DNA of 64,000 nt. Source: Methylobacterium thuringiense (GTDB lineage: Bacteria > Pseudomonadota > Alphaproteobacteria > Rhizobiales > Beijerinckiaceae). Below are positions 1 through 9,360 of the stretch, one piece after another. The notes below the pieces were generated by a model, which saw only the letters and a list, made by a program, of their open reading frames with translations, ran no database searches and had not been told where the DNA came from. The position numbers and the translations under genes are program-made. Numbering within the stretch: the first letter of the stretch is position 1; each line of letters begins with the position of its first letter. The stretch is taken from positions 124,001 to 188,000 of the forward strand of contig NZ_BPRA01000006.1 of the NCBI RefSeq assembly GCF_022179645.1, in the 5' to 3' direction.

Positions 1-629
1 CCGTGCGCCACGGACTGCGCGCCGAGTCCGGCCGCGTTGACGATCGCGTCGACGTCGAGGGTCCCGGGGCTGTCTCCGCCGAAGCGGACCCGCCAGCGGC
101 CGCCCTCCCGGCCTGCCGATTCGATCGGTGTGCGCAGGGCGAGTGCGCCGCCGACATCCTCGACCGCGCCGAGCAGCGACAGCATCAGGGCGTGGCTGTC
201 GACGATGCCGGTGGCCGGCGATTCCAGCGCGGCGACACAGGCGAGGTTCGGCTCGAGGCGCCGGGCCTCGCCGGCCTCCAGCAGCCTCAGGCCCTCGACG
301 CCGTTGGCGATGCCCCTGGCATGGATCGCCTCGATCCCCGCACGCTCCTCCTCGCAGACCGCGACGATCAGCTTGCCGCAGGCGCGGTACGGCACGCCGT
401 GGCGCTCGCAGAAATCGTAGAGCAGCCGGCGTCCTTCGACGCAGTGGCGGGCGCGCAGGGAGCCGGTCGGATAGTACATCCCGCCATGGATCACCTCAGA
501 ACTGCGCGAGGACACACCGGTGCCAAAGGCCCCCTCGGACTCGGCCACGATCACCGCGTGCCCGCGCAGGGCCAGCGCCCGCCCGATGGCGAGACCGACG
601 ACGCCTGCGCCGACGACGAGCGTGTCCAT
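1..629 (-). CDS. FAD-dependent oxidoreductase, LhgO/L-2-hydroxyglutarate oxidase-like (C-terminus beyond window)
   Basis: About 209 N-terminal residues are present; the gene runs off the left edge. The protein opens with a Rossmann FAD-binding loop (VVGAGVVGLAIGRAL, residues 5-19) and continues with SSRSSEVIHGGMYYP, which is close to the flavin-contacting segment of L-2-hydroxyglutarate oxidase and related DAO-family enzymes. Family members oxidise 2-hydroxy acids or amines using FAD and pass electrons to quinone or oxygen. The start is the ATG at 629, directly before the FAD loop. The exact substrate cannot be decided without the C-terminal half. The next gene is divergent across a 458-bp spacer. 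Confidence 0.8.
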   Translation of the reverse strand, partial: MDTLVVGAGVVGLAIGRALALRGHAVIVAESEGAFGTGVSSRSSEVIHGGMYYPTGSLRARHCVEGRRLLYDFCERHGVPYRACGKLIVAVCEEERAGIEAIHARGIANGVEGLRLLEAGEARRLEPNLACVAALESPATGIVDSHALMLSLLGAVEDVGGALALRTPIESAGREGGRWRVRFGGDSPGTLDVDAIVNAAGLGAQSVAH

Positions 630-1087
630 GGTTCTAGATTCGCATCATGTTCGTCCGCGCAAAGCGGGACCCTTCGCGGAACGATGCGGGATCACGGGGC
701 AAGGATCAACGGGCCCAGCGGCTCGGCGAGGGCCGGTCGGCAAGCCAGCCCTGGATAGCCACGGTGAACACCGCGATGCTTGACCGGACGGGCACCATGC
801 GCAGCACCGATCCCACCCGCTCCCGCGTTCCGTCAGACGAGAAACGACGGTCCCCGGCGCGACGAGCGGACAACGCCTGCGCGCAGTCATCCGGCGGCGT
901 CGCCGCGCCGGAGCGTTCCGCACCGCAAGAGCGCCATGCGTTGCAGGGCGTGGCGTTTGCACGCGCTTGCGGGTACGAACTCCTCTTGCTTCTCGTTCGA
1001 GACCGGCTCGCGGCCGGAGGAACGCCGACGCGACCCGCGCCGTGTTCCCCCACGATCCCGCCCCCCGCTCTCCAAGGTCGATTGCCC
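630..1087. other. Intergenic spacer between divergent oxidoreductase and helicase genes
   Basis: The helicase frame stays open upstream to 647, but the translated stretch is Arg/Pro/Ser-rich without family similarity, so I treat it as untranslated. No convincing small gene, repeat or terminator was seen. It presumably holds the two divergent promoters. Confidence 0.5.
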
Positions 1088-2809
1088 GTGCCGTTTCCGA
1101 CGCTTCCAGCCCCGCTTGCGCGGACGCTTGCCGCACGTGGCTACGAGGAGCCGACGCCGGTCCAGGAGGCCGTGCTCGATGCCGCCTCGCAGGGGCGCGA
1201 CCTCCTCGTCTCGGCCCAGACCGGTTCCGGCAAGACCGTCGCCTTCGGCATCGCCGTGGCCGAGCGCCTGCTCACCGAGGAGGGCACGCTGCCGCCCCCC
1301 GGCGCCCCGCTCGCGCTGGTGATCGCGCCGACGCGCGAATTGGCGCTTCAGGTCGAGCGTGAGATCACCTGGCTCTATGCCGAGACCGGCGCCCGCGTCG
1401 TCTCCTGCGTCGGCGGCATGGATCCGCGCCGCGAGGCCCGCGCGCTTGACGCCGGCGTCCACATCGTCGTCGGCACGCCGGGGCGCCTGCGCGACCATAT
1501 CGAGCGCGGCCGTCTGAAGACCGAGACGCTCGAAGCCGTCGTGCTCGACGAGGCCGACGAGATGCTCGATCTCGGTTTTCGCGACGACTTGGAGTTCATC
1601 CTGTCCTCGGCGCCGACCACGCGCCGCACGCTGCTGTTCTCCGCGACGCTGCCGAAGCTCATCACGGCTCTGGCCGAGCGCTACCAGCGCGATGCGCTCC
1701 GCCTCGCGGTGGCCGGCGCCTCGCGCGGCCACGCCGACATCTCCTACCGCGCCGTGCGCGTGCTGCCGCGCGAGATCGAGCACGCCGTCGTCAACATCCT
1801 GCGCTACGTCGATGCGCCCACCGCCATCGTCTTCTGCAACACCCGCGAGGGCGTGCGGCACCTGCAGGCCTCGCTGATCGAGCGCGGCTTCACCGCCGTC
1901 GCGCTCTCTGGCGAACTCGGCCAGGGCGAGCGTAACGCGGCACTCCAGGCGCTGCGCGACGGCCGGGCGCGCACCTGCGTCGCCACCGACGTTGCCGCCC
2001 GCGGCATCGACCTTCCCGGCCTCGACCTCGTCATCCACGCCGACCTACCGCACGACGCCGAGGTGATGCAGCATCGCAGCGGGCGCACCGGCCGTGCGGG
2101 CCGCAAGGGTACCAGCGTGCTCCTCGTCCCGGCCTCGCGCCGCCGCCGCGCCGAGCAGATGCTGCAACTCGCCGGTGTGAATTTCGAGTGGAGCGGTCCG
2201 CCCACCGCCGAGGAGGTTCGCGCGCTCGACCGCGACCGCATGCTCGACGACCCCTCCTTCGCCGAAGAGCCGAACGAGGAAGACCGCGAGTGGGCGGACG
2301 CCCTGCTCGCCAAGCTCCCGCCGGAGAAGCTGGCCGCGGCCCTGGCGCGCGCCTACCGCGCCCGCATCCCGGCCCCCGAGGATGTCAGCGACCCGAATTT
2401 CTCCACCGATTCCCGGCAGAGCCAGCGCAAGGCGACCCAGGGCGAGCGCGGCACCGTGCCGGTCGGCGCCCCTCGCGTCGGCGACGACGGCCCTTCGGTC
2501 TGGTTCCGGCTGAACATCGGCCGCCGCGATTCCGCAGATCCGCGCCGCCTCCTGCCGATGCTCTCGCGTCGCGGCGGCATCGGGCGCGGTGACATCGGCG
2601 CGATCCGAATCTTCGATCGCGAGACGAAGTTCGAAATCCGCGCCGCCGCGGCCGCCGACTTCGCGGCCGCCTTCGCCGAGCGCGGACCGCCGGACGTCGC
2701 GATCGAGATGCTGGCCGGGGAGGGCGTCGCGCCGCCGAAGCAGCACAGCCCCCGCGCCGCCAAGCACCGCCGCGAAGTCGGCAAGCCGCCGAAGCGCCAG
2801 CGGGGCTGA
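1088..2809 (+). CDS. DEAD-box ATP-dependent RNA helicase with DbpA-type RNA-binding domain
   Basis: A 573-residue RNA helicase of the DbpA/DeaD type, which uses ATP to unwind RNA during ribosome assembly or cold adaptation. Motifs in order: Q motif (PTPVQ, about 22-26), motif I AQTGSGKT (43-50), PTREL, TPGR, DEAD (154-157), SAT (185-187), and HRSGRTGRAG (about 329-338). Residues about 468-545 match the DbpA RNA-binding fold (WFRLNIGRRD onward), followed by a basic tail. I chose the GTG at 1088 because family proteins start shortly before the Q motif; the frame is open farther upstream without homology. Whether it is DbpA, DeaD or CsdA cannot be settled from the sequence alone. Confidence 0.88.
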   Translation: MPFPTLPAPLARTLAARGYEEPTPVQEAVLDAASQGRDLLVSAQTGSGKTVAFGIAVAERLLTEEGTLPPPGAPLALVIAPTRELALQVEREITWLYAETGARVVSCVGGMDPRREARALDAGVHIVVGTPGRLRDHIERGRLKTETLEAVVLDEADEMLDLGFRDDLEFILSSAPTTRRTLLFSATLPKLITALAERYQRDALRLAVAGASRGHADISYRAVRVLPREIEHAVVNILRYVDAPTAIVFCNTREGVRHLQASLIERGFTAVALSGELGQGERNAALQALRDGRARTCVATDVAARGIDLPGLDLVIHADLPHDAEVMQHRSGRTGRAGRKGTSVLLVPASRRRRAEQMLQLAGVNFEWSGPPTAEEVRALDRDRMLDDPSFAEEPNEEDREWADALLAKLPPEKLAAALARAYRARIPAPEDVSDPNFSTDSRQSQRKATQGERGTVPVGAPRVGDDGPSVWFRLNIGRRDSADPRRLLPMLSRRGGIGRGDIGAIRIFDRETKFEIRAAAAADFAAAFAERGPPDVAIEMLAGEGVAPPKQHSPRAAKHRREVGKPPKRQRG

Positions 2810-3301
2810 CCGGCCCTCGGACGGACCGTTCGCGGCATCGAACCTGCGGGCTGGACCATCCGGTCGCGGGTCGATCCAAGGCTTTGTCGCATCGCCACGT
2901 TCGGGCTGACGCCGTGCTCGGCGCAGGTCGAGGCAGAGCCCCGCTACCGATAGCCCTTACGTCTGACGCCTTTGCCGCCCGCCGCATGCGCGGCGCGCGC
3001 ATCGACGTACGCCAACCGTCGGCGGCTTCGAGAATCGAAGCCCGCAATGTTGAGATGTCATACCGTTTCCGGTCGATTTCTTCGGCTTACTACGCACGCC
3101 CCCGTCCCTGGACGGGCGGAGCGTCAGCGGAACCCGATCCGGGGCCCAGCATAAGGACGTCGCGAAGCGTCGAAACGTCTGCGCCGTTCGTATCGAGCCG
3201 CTGGCGCGGCCCTTGTCACGCTGGGTCCCGGATCACCGTCCACTGCGTTCCCGGCGTCTGGGAAAGGGGCGCGGCATCGAACGGATCAACCGGAAACGGT
3301 A
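2810..3301. other. Intergenic region with nested inverted repeats
   Basis: No gene is supported. The right half holds a long inverted-repeat element (listed separately at 3060-3302), with an inner pair: GATCCGGGGCCCAGC near 3137 faces GCTGGGTCCCGGATC near 3221. The left part shows nothing recognisable. Confidence 0.5.
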
Positions 3302-3302
3302 T
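3060..3302. repeat. Inverted-repeat element, 18-bp ends (17/18 match), MITE-like
   Basis: The left end ATACCGTTTCCGGTCGAT (3060-3077) is answered by ATCAACCGGAAACGGTAT (3285-3302). An inner inverted pair lies between them, so about 243 bp could fold into a long hairpin. The right end touches the TGA stop of the minus-strand gene (3302-3304). The same 18-mer, with the left end's exact sequence in reverse complement, recurs at 41856-41873. There is no ORF inside, so this is a non-autonomous or structural repeat. Confidence 0.55.
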
Positions 3303-4204
3303 CAATCGTCCTTGCCGTCGCCGCCGAAGAGGCCGCCGATCGCCTTGACGCCGGCGCGGAACTGACGGGCGCCGGGGATGTCGGATTCGTCCGAGGCCGC
3401 GCTCTTGGCAGAGGATGCGGCAGCTGCCGGCTCCGGATCGGAGGCATCGGCGACTGTCTTGCTCGTCGGAGCTTTCCGCGCAGCCGTCTTTTGCACGGGC
3501 GGCTTGGCGGCGACGGGTTTGCGGGCGGGCTGAGCGGAAGCCGTTGCCGTCGATGTCGGCTCCTTCACCGGCTCGTGGGTCTCGCTCGGCGCGACCGATG
3601 CGACAGCATTGGTCTGAACCGGCTTCGCCTTGACGGTCTCGGTGCGGGCCGGAGCGATCGTCGCCACGGTGCGGGCCGGTGCGGCGACGGTCGCGACCGT
3701 GCGCGTCTCCGGCAACGTCGCCGCGTTCTGGATCGGCGGCGGGGTTTGGCCGGTGCGCAGGGCCGGAACCTGCGGCTCGCTGACGGCAGCCTGTACGACC
3801 GGGGCGGGTTTAGCGACCGGAGCAGGCTCGGCAATCGGTGTCGAGACGGCGGCGTGCTCGACGGGAGCCGGCTGCGCTGCTGCCGACTCGCTGACGATGG
3901 GCCGCGGAAGCTTGAGGGTGGCGGCCTTCGGGGGCGCAATCGCCTCGCCGTTGACCAGCGCCGGCATCCCGTCCTTCAGGTCGGGCATGGAGGCCGCAGC
4001 CTGCATCGGGCGTGGGGTGCGGGCACGAGGATCGGCCAGCGTCGAGAAGAACGAAAAGGCGCCAACGGAGAAGGCGAGCAGTCCTGCTCCCCCGAGACCG
4101 CCGATCAGCACCGCACGGGTCGGAAGCCGAAGTCGCGGCTTCGCCGTCGGCTGCGTGGTGGAGGTCCCGTGACGGACCTCGGACGGATCGATGTTCACCG
4201 CCAT
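3302..4204 (-). CDS. Membrane-anchored Ala/Pro/Val-rich protein of unknown function
   Basis: A 300-residue protein starting MAVNIDPSEVRHG. A short cytoplasmic N-terminus is followed by one hydrophobic segment (about residues 31-55), then a long low-complexity region rich in Ala, Pro, Val, Thr and Lys, ending in a glycine-rich tail (GGLFGGDGKDD). This layout suggests a single-pass protein with an extended periplasmic domain. No catalytic motif was recognised. The frame stays open to 4360, but the upstream part lies in the divergent promoter region and lacks coding character, so I use the ATG at 4204. The neighbouring sensor kinase is divergent. Confidence 0.7.
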   Translation of the reverse strand: MAVNIDPSEVRHGTSTTQPTAKPRLRLPTRAVLIGGLGGAGLLAFSVGAFSFFSTLADPRARTPRPMQAAASMPDLKDGMPALVNGEAIAPPKAATLKLPRPIVSESAAAQPAPVEHAAVSTPIAEPAPVAKPAPVVQAAVSEPQVPALRTGQTPPPIQNAATLPETRTVATVAAPARTVATIAPARTETVKAKPVQTNAVASVAPSETHEPVKEPTSTATASAQPARKPVAAKPPVQKTAARKAPTSKTVADASDPEPAAAASSAKSAASDESDIPGARQFRAGVKAIGGLFGGDGKDD

Positions 4205-4679
4205 CAGGTCGGACTCTCGAACGTTGTACGATGGCAACGACCCGACCCCGACATTGCGGCTACAAGATGACTGGAATCGTCGAGGCAGTCGTCGCGCCTC
4301 GGGATTCACAGAGAAACTGATATAGATTGGTGCGATTAACGAAGGGTCACCGATCAGCACTTGGGTCGCATCGGGATGCGGACGAATGAGATTCTTCGCG
4401 GCGACTCCCGGTCCCCCTCTCGACTCTGCGTATCGTCAGGAAACGCGGACGCGTGGGACGGCACTCTGGCTGGCGATGCACGACCTCGTGTTTTCCTTAA
4501 GAGAATCATCAGTGCATCCGGCCGACCCGCAACATGGACTTCGCCGAAGCGATCGGCGAGGTTGCGACCCAAGTCGAAACAGCAAAGATTAAAGTCGCTT
4601 ATCCGATGGCCGGTTGCCGAAATATCCCGTTCTCCGGGGCGGCGCAGACACATGCGGCGGTGGTCTGAGCATTTCGCCG
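4205..4679. other. Divergent intergenic region
   Basis: 475 bp between the membrane-anchored protein and the sensor kinase, less GC-rich than its surroundings in the 4290-4340 stretch. It probably carries both promoters. No small gene or repeat was recognised. Confidence 0.45.
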
Positions 4680-6161
4680 ATGACCATGATGCCGAAGACG
4701 ACGCAGTTCGACAGCCCCCCCATCGCGCGGGCCGGGACTTCCGGCCGCGCCTCGATCTGGGCTGCCCTCCCGACGCGCACGCGCCTGATCCTCGTGGTGA
4801 TCTTCATCGATCTGATCGCGGCGATCGTCTCCTGCGGCGTGATGGTGCTGAATGCCCGCTCCGCCGTGAAGGTGGAGATGAACGCGACCCGTGCGACCGT
4901 CGAGCCTCGGGTTGCCGACACCATCCGCATGGCCCGTAGTCCGACGCCGGAGAGCCTGCTCCACACCCTCGACCTGCGCTTCCAGACCCTTCGCCACGTC
5001 CGCGTCGCGGTGTTCGATGCCAGCGGTGCGCGCACCGGCTCCGTGCTGTCGGACGGCCGGCGCGACCGGCACGTCGCCCCGGCCTGGTTCGTCGCGCTGA
5101 TCGCACCGCCGCCCGAGCAGCACGAGTTGCCGATCGTCGCCAACGGCGAGCGGATCGGCAAAGCGGTCATCACCGAAGAGCCGCTCGACGAGATCGACGA
5201 AGTCTGGGGCTACGCCGTATCCCTGTCGCTGGCAGGCCTGCTGCTCAACTTCGCGGTCCTGGTCGCCCTCGCCATCGCCTTCGGGCGCGTGCTGCGGCCC
5301 CTCGAACGCCTCGCCGACGGACTGACCCAGCTCGAGCGTCACGATTACACCGCCCATCTCGATCCGCCGGCTTCCCGCGAACTCGCGGTGATCGCCGAGC
5401 GCTTCAACAGTGTCGCCGGTGCGCTCGGCGAGGCGCGCGCAGCCAACGGCCGCCTCAACCGGCAACTCCTCACGGCGCAGGACGACGAGGGCCGGCGTAT
5501 CGCGCTGGAACTCCACGACGAGTTCGGCCCCTGCCTGTTCGCGTTGGAGGCCAACGCCGCCTCGGTCGCGCGCATCGCGGAAGGGACGAATGCGCCCGAT
5601 CGCGCCAAGCTCGCGGCGCGGGCGGCCGACATCGGCGGCATCGTCGGCCAGGTCCAGACCCGCAACCGCGAGCTGCTCAACCGGCTGCGCCCGCATGCGC
5701 TCGGCCAGGTGCCGCTCGCCGAATGCCTCAACCTGCTGCTGGCCGATTTCGGACGGCGCCATCCCAACACGCGTTTCTCGGGCAGCTTCGACGGGCTGGC
5801 GCGGACCTACGGTGATCTCGTCGATCTCACCGTGTTTCGCTGCATCCAGGAAAGCATGACCAACGCCGTCCGGCACGGCAGCGCGACCGATATCCGCGCT
5901 GAGGCGCGCGCGAGGCGCGAGCCGGATGGTTCGGATACGGTCCTCCAGGTCAGCGTGCGCGACGACGGCGTCGGACTTCCGCCCGATCACGGCACCGGCC
6001 TCGGTCTGTCGGGCATGCGCGAGCGCGTCGAGGCCCTCGACGGCGTGTTCGAACTTGACAACGCCGCTCCCGGGGCAGTTGTGCGGATCGCGATCCCCAT
6101 CGACCCCGAGAGAGGCGAGGAGGCACGGTCCGCCGATCCGCCATCCCCGCCCTCGTCCTGA
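4680..6161 (+). CDS. Sensor histidine kinase (HAMP, HisKA_3, NarX/UhpB type)
   Basis: A 493-residue inner-membrane kinase. TM1 is about 36-57, followed by a periplasmic sensing region of roughly 120 residues, TM2 about 177-200 and a HAMP linker. The dimerisation domain has the HisKA_3 phosphoacceptor motif ELHDEFGP with His279. The ATPase domain has the N box (ESMTNAVRHG, about 391) and a glycine box (DDGVGLPP...GTGLGLSGM). It should phosphorylate the response regulator that starts 13 bp downstream. The signal is unknown. The start is uncertain: ATGs at 4680, 4686 and 4689 are all in frame, and the frame is open to 4614. Confidence 0.88.
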   Translation: MTMMPKTTQFDSPPIARAGTSGRASIWAALPTRTRLILVVIFIDLIAAIVSCGVMVLNARSAVKVEMNATRATVEPRVADTIRMARSPTPESLLHTLDLRFQTLRHVRVAVFDASGARTGSVLSDGRRDRHVAPAWFVALIAPPPEQHELPIVANGERIGKAVITEEPLDEIDEVWGYAVSLSLAGLLLNFAVLVALAIAFGRVLRPLERLADGLTQLERHDYTAHLDPPASRELAVIAERFNSVAGALGEARAANGRLNRQLLTAQDDEGRRIALELHDEFGPCLFALEANAASVARIAEGTNAPDRAKLAARAADIGGIVGQVQTRNRELLNRLRPHALGQVPLAECLNLLLADFGRRHPNTRFSGSFDGLARTYGDLVDLTVFRCIQESMTNAVRHGSATDIRAEARARREPDGSDTVLQVSVRDDGVGLPPDHGTGLGLSGMRERVEALDGVFELDNAAPGAVVRIAIPIDPERGEEARSADPPSPPSS

Positions 6162-6174
6162 ACGCTCCCTGACC

Positions 6175-6852
6175 ATGAACGCCCAGACCAGACCCGACCC
6201 CACCCGAAGCCGCGCCGTGCTTCCGGTCCTCGTCATCGACGACCATCCCATCGTCCTGCAAGGCTGCCGTCGCGTGCTGGAGGATGCCGGCATCGAGACC
6301 GTCGTCGAGGCCACCGGCGTGGTCGCCGGCTACCGTGCCTTCTTCCGCCTTCGGCCGCCGGTGGTGATCTGCGACCTGACCTTTCAGGGCAGCGGCCTCG
6401 CCGGCCTCGGTTTGATCCGGCGGATGCGGGCCGTCGAGCCGGCGACGCGCATCTTGGTCTTCTCGATGCACAACGACCCCGTCATCGTCTCGCGGGCGCT
6501 GGAGGCGGGGGCGCTGGGCTACGTGCTGAAGGATCACGCCTCGAACGAGCTGTTCCAGGCCTTCGAGCAGGTGCGCAAGGGCGACGTCTATCTTGACCGC
6601 CGGCTGGCCACCGAGGTTGCGATGCTGCGCGCCGATCCGCGCCGCACGCCCGAGACGCAGTTGACGCCGCGCGAGCAACAGATCCTGGCGCGGCTGGCGC
6701 AGGGCAAGTCCTACGGCACGATCGCGTCCGAACTGTCGGTCAGCTACAAGACCGTCACCAATGCCTGCTCCCAGATGCGCCAGAAGCTCGGCGTCCGCAC
6801 CCTGGCCGAGCTGATCCACGTGGCGGTGACGCAGGCACAGCGTCAGGGCTGA
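6175..6852 (+). CDS. NarL/FixJ-family response regulator
   Basis: A 225-residue two-component regulator. The receiver domain has the acidic pair D22-D23, phosphoacceptor D67 (ICDLTF) and the conserved Lys in YVLKDHA. The C-terminal LuxR/NarL helix-turn-helix starts at LTPREQQIL (about 161) and includes KTVTNACSQMRQKLGV. It follows the sensor kinase after 13 bp on the same strand, so the two are a cognate pair in one operon. Target genes cannot be read from the window. Confidence 0.9.
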   Translation: MNAQTRPDPTRSRAVLPVLVIDDHPIVLQGCRRVLEDAGIETVVEATGVVAGYRAFFRLRPPVVICDLTFQGSGLAGLGLIRRMRAVEPATRILVFSMHNDPVIVSRALEAGALGYVLKDHASNELFQAFEQVRKGDVYLDRRLATEVAMLRADPRRTPETQLTPREQQILARLAQGKSYGTIASELSVSYKTVTNACSQMRQKLGVRTLAELIHVAVTQAQRQG

Positions 6853-6910
6853 TCGTTTCCGGCGGATCAGGCACGCGGGATCGCATGCGATCCCGCGGTC
6901 GAGCGGCGTC

Positions 6911-8026
6911 TCAGGTTCCGCCGCCGTCCTCTCCCGCGAAGAACCCGAACTGCGTGCCGGGATCGCGCCGCGGTTCGGCGAGGCCGATATGACGGAAGGC
7001 GTGGGCGGTCAGCACACGCCCGCGCGGCGTGCGCTGCACGAAGCCCTTCTGGATCAGGTAGGGCTCGATGATGTCCTCGATCGCGTCGCGCGGCTCGGAC
7101 AGCGCGGCTGCGATGGTCTCGATGCCGACGGGGCCGCCGCCGAACGATGTGGCGATCATCGTCAGGTACTTGCGGTCCATCACGTCGAGCCCGGCCGGGT
7201 CGACGTCGAGGAGTTGGAGCGCCCGATCGGCGACGGCGCGGCTGACGCTGCCCGATTCCGCGACCACGGCGAAATCGCGCACCCGTCGCAGCAGCCGGCC
7301 GGCGATGCGCGGCGTACCGCGCGCCCGCTTGGCGATCTCGTTGGCGCCCTCCGCCGACATCGGCAGGCCGAGCACCCGTGCGCCGCGGGCGACGATCAGC
7401 TCCAGCTCGTCGATGTCGTAGAATTCGAGCCGGATCGGAATCCCGAAGCGGTCGCGCAGCGGCGTGGTCAGCAGGCCTGCGCGGGTGGTGGCGCCGACGA
7501 GGGTGAATTTCGGCAGTTCGATCTTGACCGAACGGGCCGCCGGCCCTTCGCCGATGATCAGGTCGAGCTGGTAATCCTCCATCGCCGGATAGAGAATCTC
7601 TTCCACCGCCGGATTGAGCCGGTGAATCTCGTCGATGAAGAGGACGTCGTTCTCCTCGAGATTGGTGAGCTGCGCCGCGAGGTCGCCGGCCTTGGCGATG
7701 ACTGGGCCGGAGGTCGAGCGAAAATTCACGCCGAGTTCGCGCGCCACGATCTGCGCCAGCGTCGTCTTGCCGAGGCCCGGGGGCCCGACGAAGAGCACGT
7801 GGTCGAGGGCGTCCTTGCGCGCCTTGGCCGAATCGATCGCGAGCTTGAGCTGCGCCCGGCCTGCCCGCTGGCCGATGAACTCGGACAGGCTCAGGGGCCG
7901 GATCGACTGGTCGGAATCGTCCGGCCGCTTCTCGGGCGTCAGGAGCGGGTTCGGCGTCGGATCGATCTGGATCTCCTCCAGCGGAGGCCCGGATGCCCGA
8001 CGGGGAGGAGACCTGCGCTTGCTCAA
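6911..8026 (-). CDS. ruvB: Holliday junction branch migration ATPase RuvB
   Basis: A 371-residue AAA+ motor that drives branch migration of Holliday junctions with RuvA and RuvC. Walker A is GPPGLGKT (81-88), Walker B ends DEIH (132-135), sensor 1 is GATTRAG, the arginine-finger region is TPLRDRFG, and the C-terminal winged helix contains [12 protein letters not shown]. The only usable start is TTG at 8026, giving an extended N-terminus of about 25 residues compared with common RuvB proteins. No ruvA or ruvC is adjacent; both neighbours are on the opposite strand. Confidence 0.95.
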   Translation of the reverse strand: MSKRRSPPRRASGPPLEEIQIDPTPNPLLTPEKRPDDSDQSIRPLSLSEFIGQRAGRAQLKLAIDSAKARKDALDHVLFVGPPGLGKTTLAQIVARELGVNFRSTSGPVIAKAGDLAAQLTNLEENDVLFIDEIHRLNPAVEEILYPAMEDYQLDLIIGEGPAARSVKIELPKFTLVGATTRAGLLTTPLRDRFGIPIRLEFYDIDELELIVARGARVLGLPMSAEGANEIAKRARGTPRIAGRLLRRVRDFAVVAESGSVSRAVADRALQLLDVDPAGLDVMDRKYLTMIATSFGGGPVGIETIAAALSEPRDAIEDIIEPYLIQKGFVQRTPRGRVLTAHAFRHIGLAEPRRDPGTQFGFFAGEDGGGT

Positions 8027-8176
8027 CGGAACTCGCTCGGGGATTTTTCGGGTGCTGCCGCAGCGATCGAAACGCGAAGGGGCCGGGGCGCGGGCGTTGC
8101 CCGATGTCGCATACCGGGACCGATCGCGCTACACTTCGCGACGACGGCCACCAGTCGCTACGGACGAGGCCCGACC

Positions 8177-8761
8177 ATGGGCTACCGACATCGCGAATTC
8201 GACCACCTTGCCCTCGACGACTTCGAGGAGCTTTTTGCCGATAAGCCGCGCGACGAACGCTGGGAACTGATCGGCGGTCGCTTGGTGTGCGTGCCGGCCG
8301 GCACGCGTTGGGAGCATGCGCGGATTGTGCGGAACATCGCGGATGGGCTGGACAACGGGTTTGCGGCGTCCGGGTCGCCCTGCCAGAGCTTCACGGAAAC
8401 CTTCTACCTGAAGAGCCGGCAACTCGACGTGGCGATGCTGCCCGATGTGATGGTCGTCGATGGCGATCTCGAGCCGGGCGCGACCTCGGTCGACGATCCG
8501 CTCGTGCTATTCGAGGTTTTCTCGCCCGGCACCGAAGCGCGCGACAGGGTCGAGAAATGGCATCTCTACCAGCAGCTCGAATCGCTGCAGCATTACGTCC
8601 TGGTCTCTCGGGACCGTCCGCACCTCGAAGCTTTCGATCGCATCGATGGCGTCTGGAGCCGGTGGCGACCGCTCGAAGGTCTCGATGCGGTCCTGACGCT
8701 TCCTGCTCTCGGCGCCTCTCTGTCTCTCGCCGAAATCTATCGGCGGGTCATCTCCGTTTGA
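8177..8761 (+). CDS. Uma2-family (DUF820) PD-(D/E)XK nuclease-like protein
   Basis: 194 residues with the Uma2 fold signature: LPDVMVVDGD (Asp90), then LVLFEVFSPGTEARDRVEKWHLY (Glu113, Lys127) forming the expected D...E-X-K active site of restriction-endonuclease-like folds. The N-terminal WELIGGRLVCVPAG strand is also typical. Family members are abundant in cyanobacteria and some soil bacteria, and their role is poorly known. It stands alone between divergent ruvB and convergent bfr, with no methylase, transposase or antitoxin beside it. Confidence 0.8.
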   Translation: MGYRHREFDHLALDDFEELFADKPRDERWELIGGRLVCVPAGTRWEHARIVRNIADGLDNGFAASGSPCQSFTETFYLKSRQLDVAMLPDVMVVDGDLEPGATSVDDPLVLFEVFSPGTEARDRVEKWHLYQQLESLQHYVLVSRDRPHLEAFDRIDGVWSRWRPLEGLDAVLTLPALGASLSLAEIYRRVISV

Positions 8762-8812
8762 GCGCGGGGCCGACGGCGCTTCGCGACGCGCAGCCGGCCC
8801 TCGCACGTTATG

Positions 8813-9310
8813 TCAGCCTTCCTCGGGCGGGACCTGCTCCAGGCCACCGACATGCTTCTGCGCGTAGAGCGGCAGGCCGATCTGGCCGATCAGGTCGAGC
8901 TGGGTCTCGAGGAAGTCGATATGGCCCTCCTCGTCGGTCGCCAGGGCCTCGAACAGGATCTTCGTCACGCGGTCGTTGATCGAGTCGCAGTACTGCGCGG
9001 CTTCCAGGTAGAGCGCGCGCGCCTCGGTCTCGGCGGCGAGATCGCACTCGATGATCTCCTGGACGTTCTGGCCGATCCGCAGCGGATCAAGCTCCTGGAG
9101 ATTGGGGAAGCCGTCGAGGAACAGGATCCGGTCGACGAAGCGATCGGCGTGCTGCATTTCCTCGATCGATTCCTTGCGCCAGAACTTGGCGAGGTCGACG
9201 TAGCCCCAGTCGTTGAGCATGCGGAAATGGAGCCAGTACTGGCTCACCGCGGTCAACTCGCTGCGCAGGCCCCGGTTGAGATACTCGATGACCTTGGCAT
9301 CGCCCTTCAT
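8813..9310 (-). CDS. bfr: Bacterioferritin
   Basis: A 165-residue iron-storage protein that forms a 24-subunit haem-containing shell and oxidises Fe(II). All ferroxidase ligands are at canonical positions: E18, E51, H54, E94, E127 and H130. The haem ligand M52 is also present, so this is a haem-binding, ferroxidase-active type rather than the inactive subunit. An AGGAGAG ribosome-binding site precedes the ATG. It lies 50 bp downstream of bfd on the same strand, with a palindromic operator candidate about 80 bp upstream. Confidence 0.96.
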   Translation of the reverse strand: MKGDAKVIEYLNRGLRSELTAVSQYWLHFRMLNDWGYVDLAKFWRKESIEEMQHADRFVDRILFLDGFPNLQELDPLRIGQNVQEIIECDLAAETEARALYLEAAQYCDSINDRVTKILFEALATDEEGHIDFLETQLDLIGQIGLPLYAQKHVGGLEQVPPEEG

Positions 9311-9360
9311 TCGCTACTCTCCTCTTGTGTCCGAGGGCCGTAGCGAACCGACGATGCGTC

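Noticed and set aside
647-1087. N-terminal extension of the DEAD-box helicase frame
   Set aside because: No similarity and unlike helicase N-termini; the conserved part starts near 1088.
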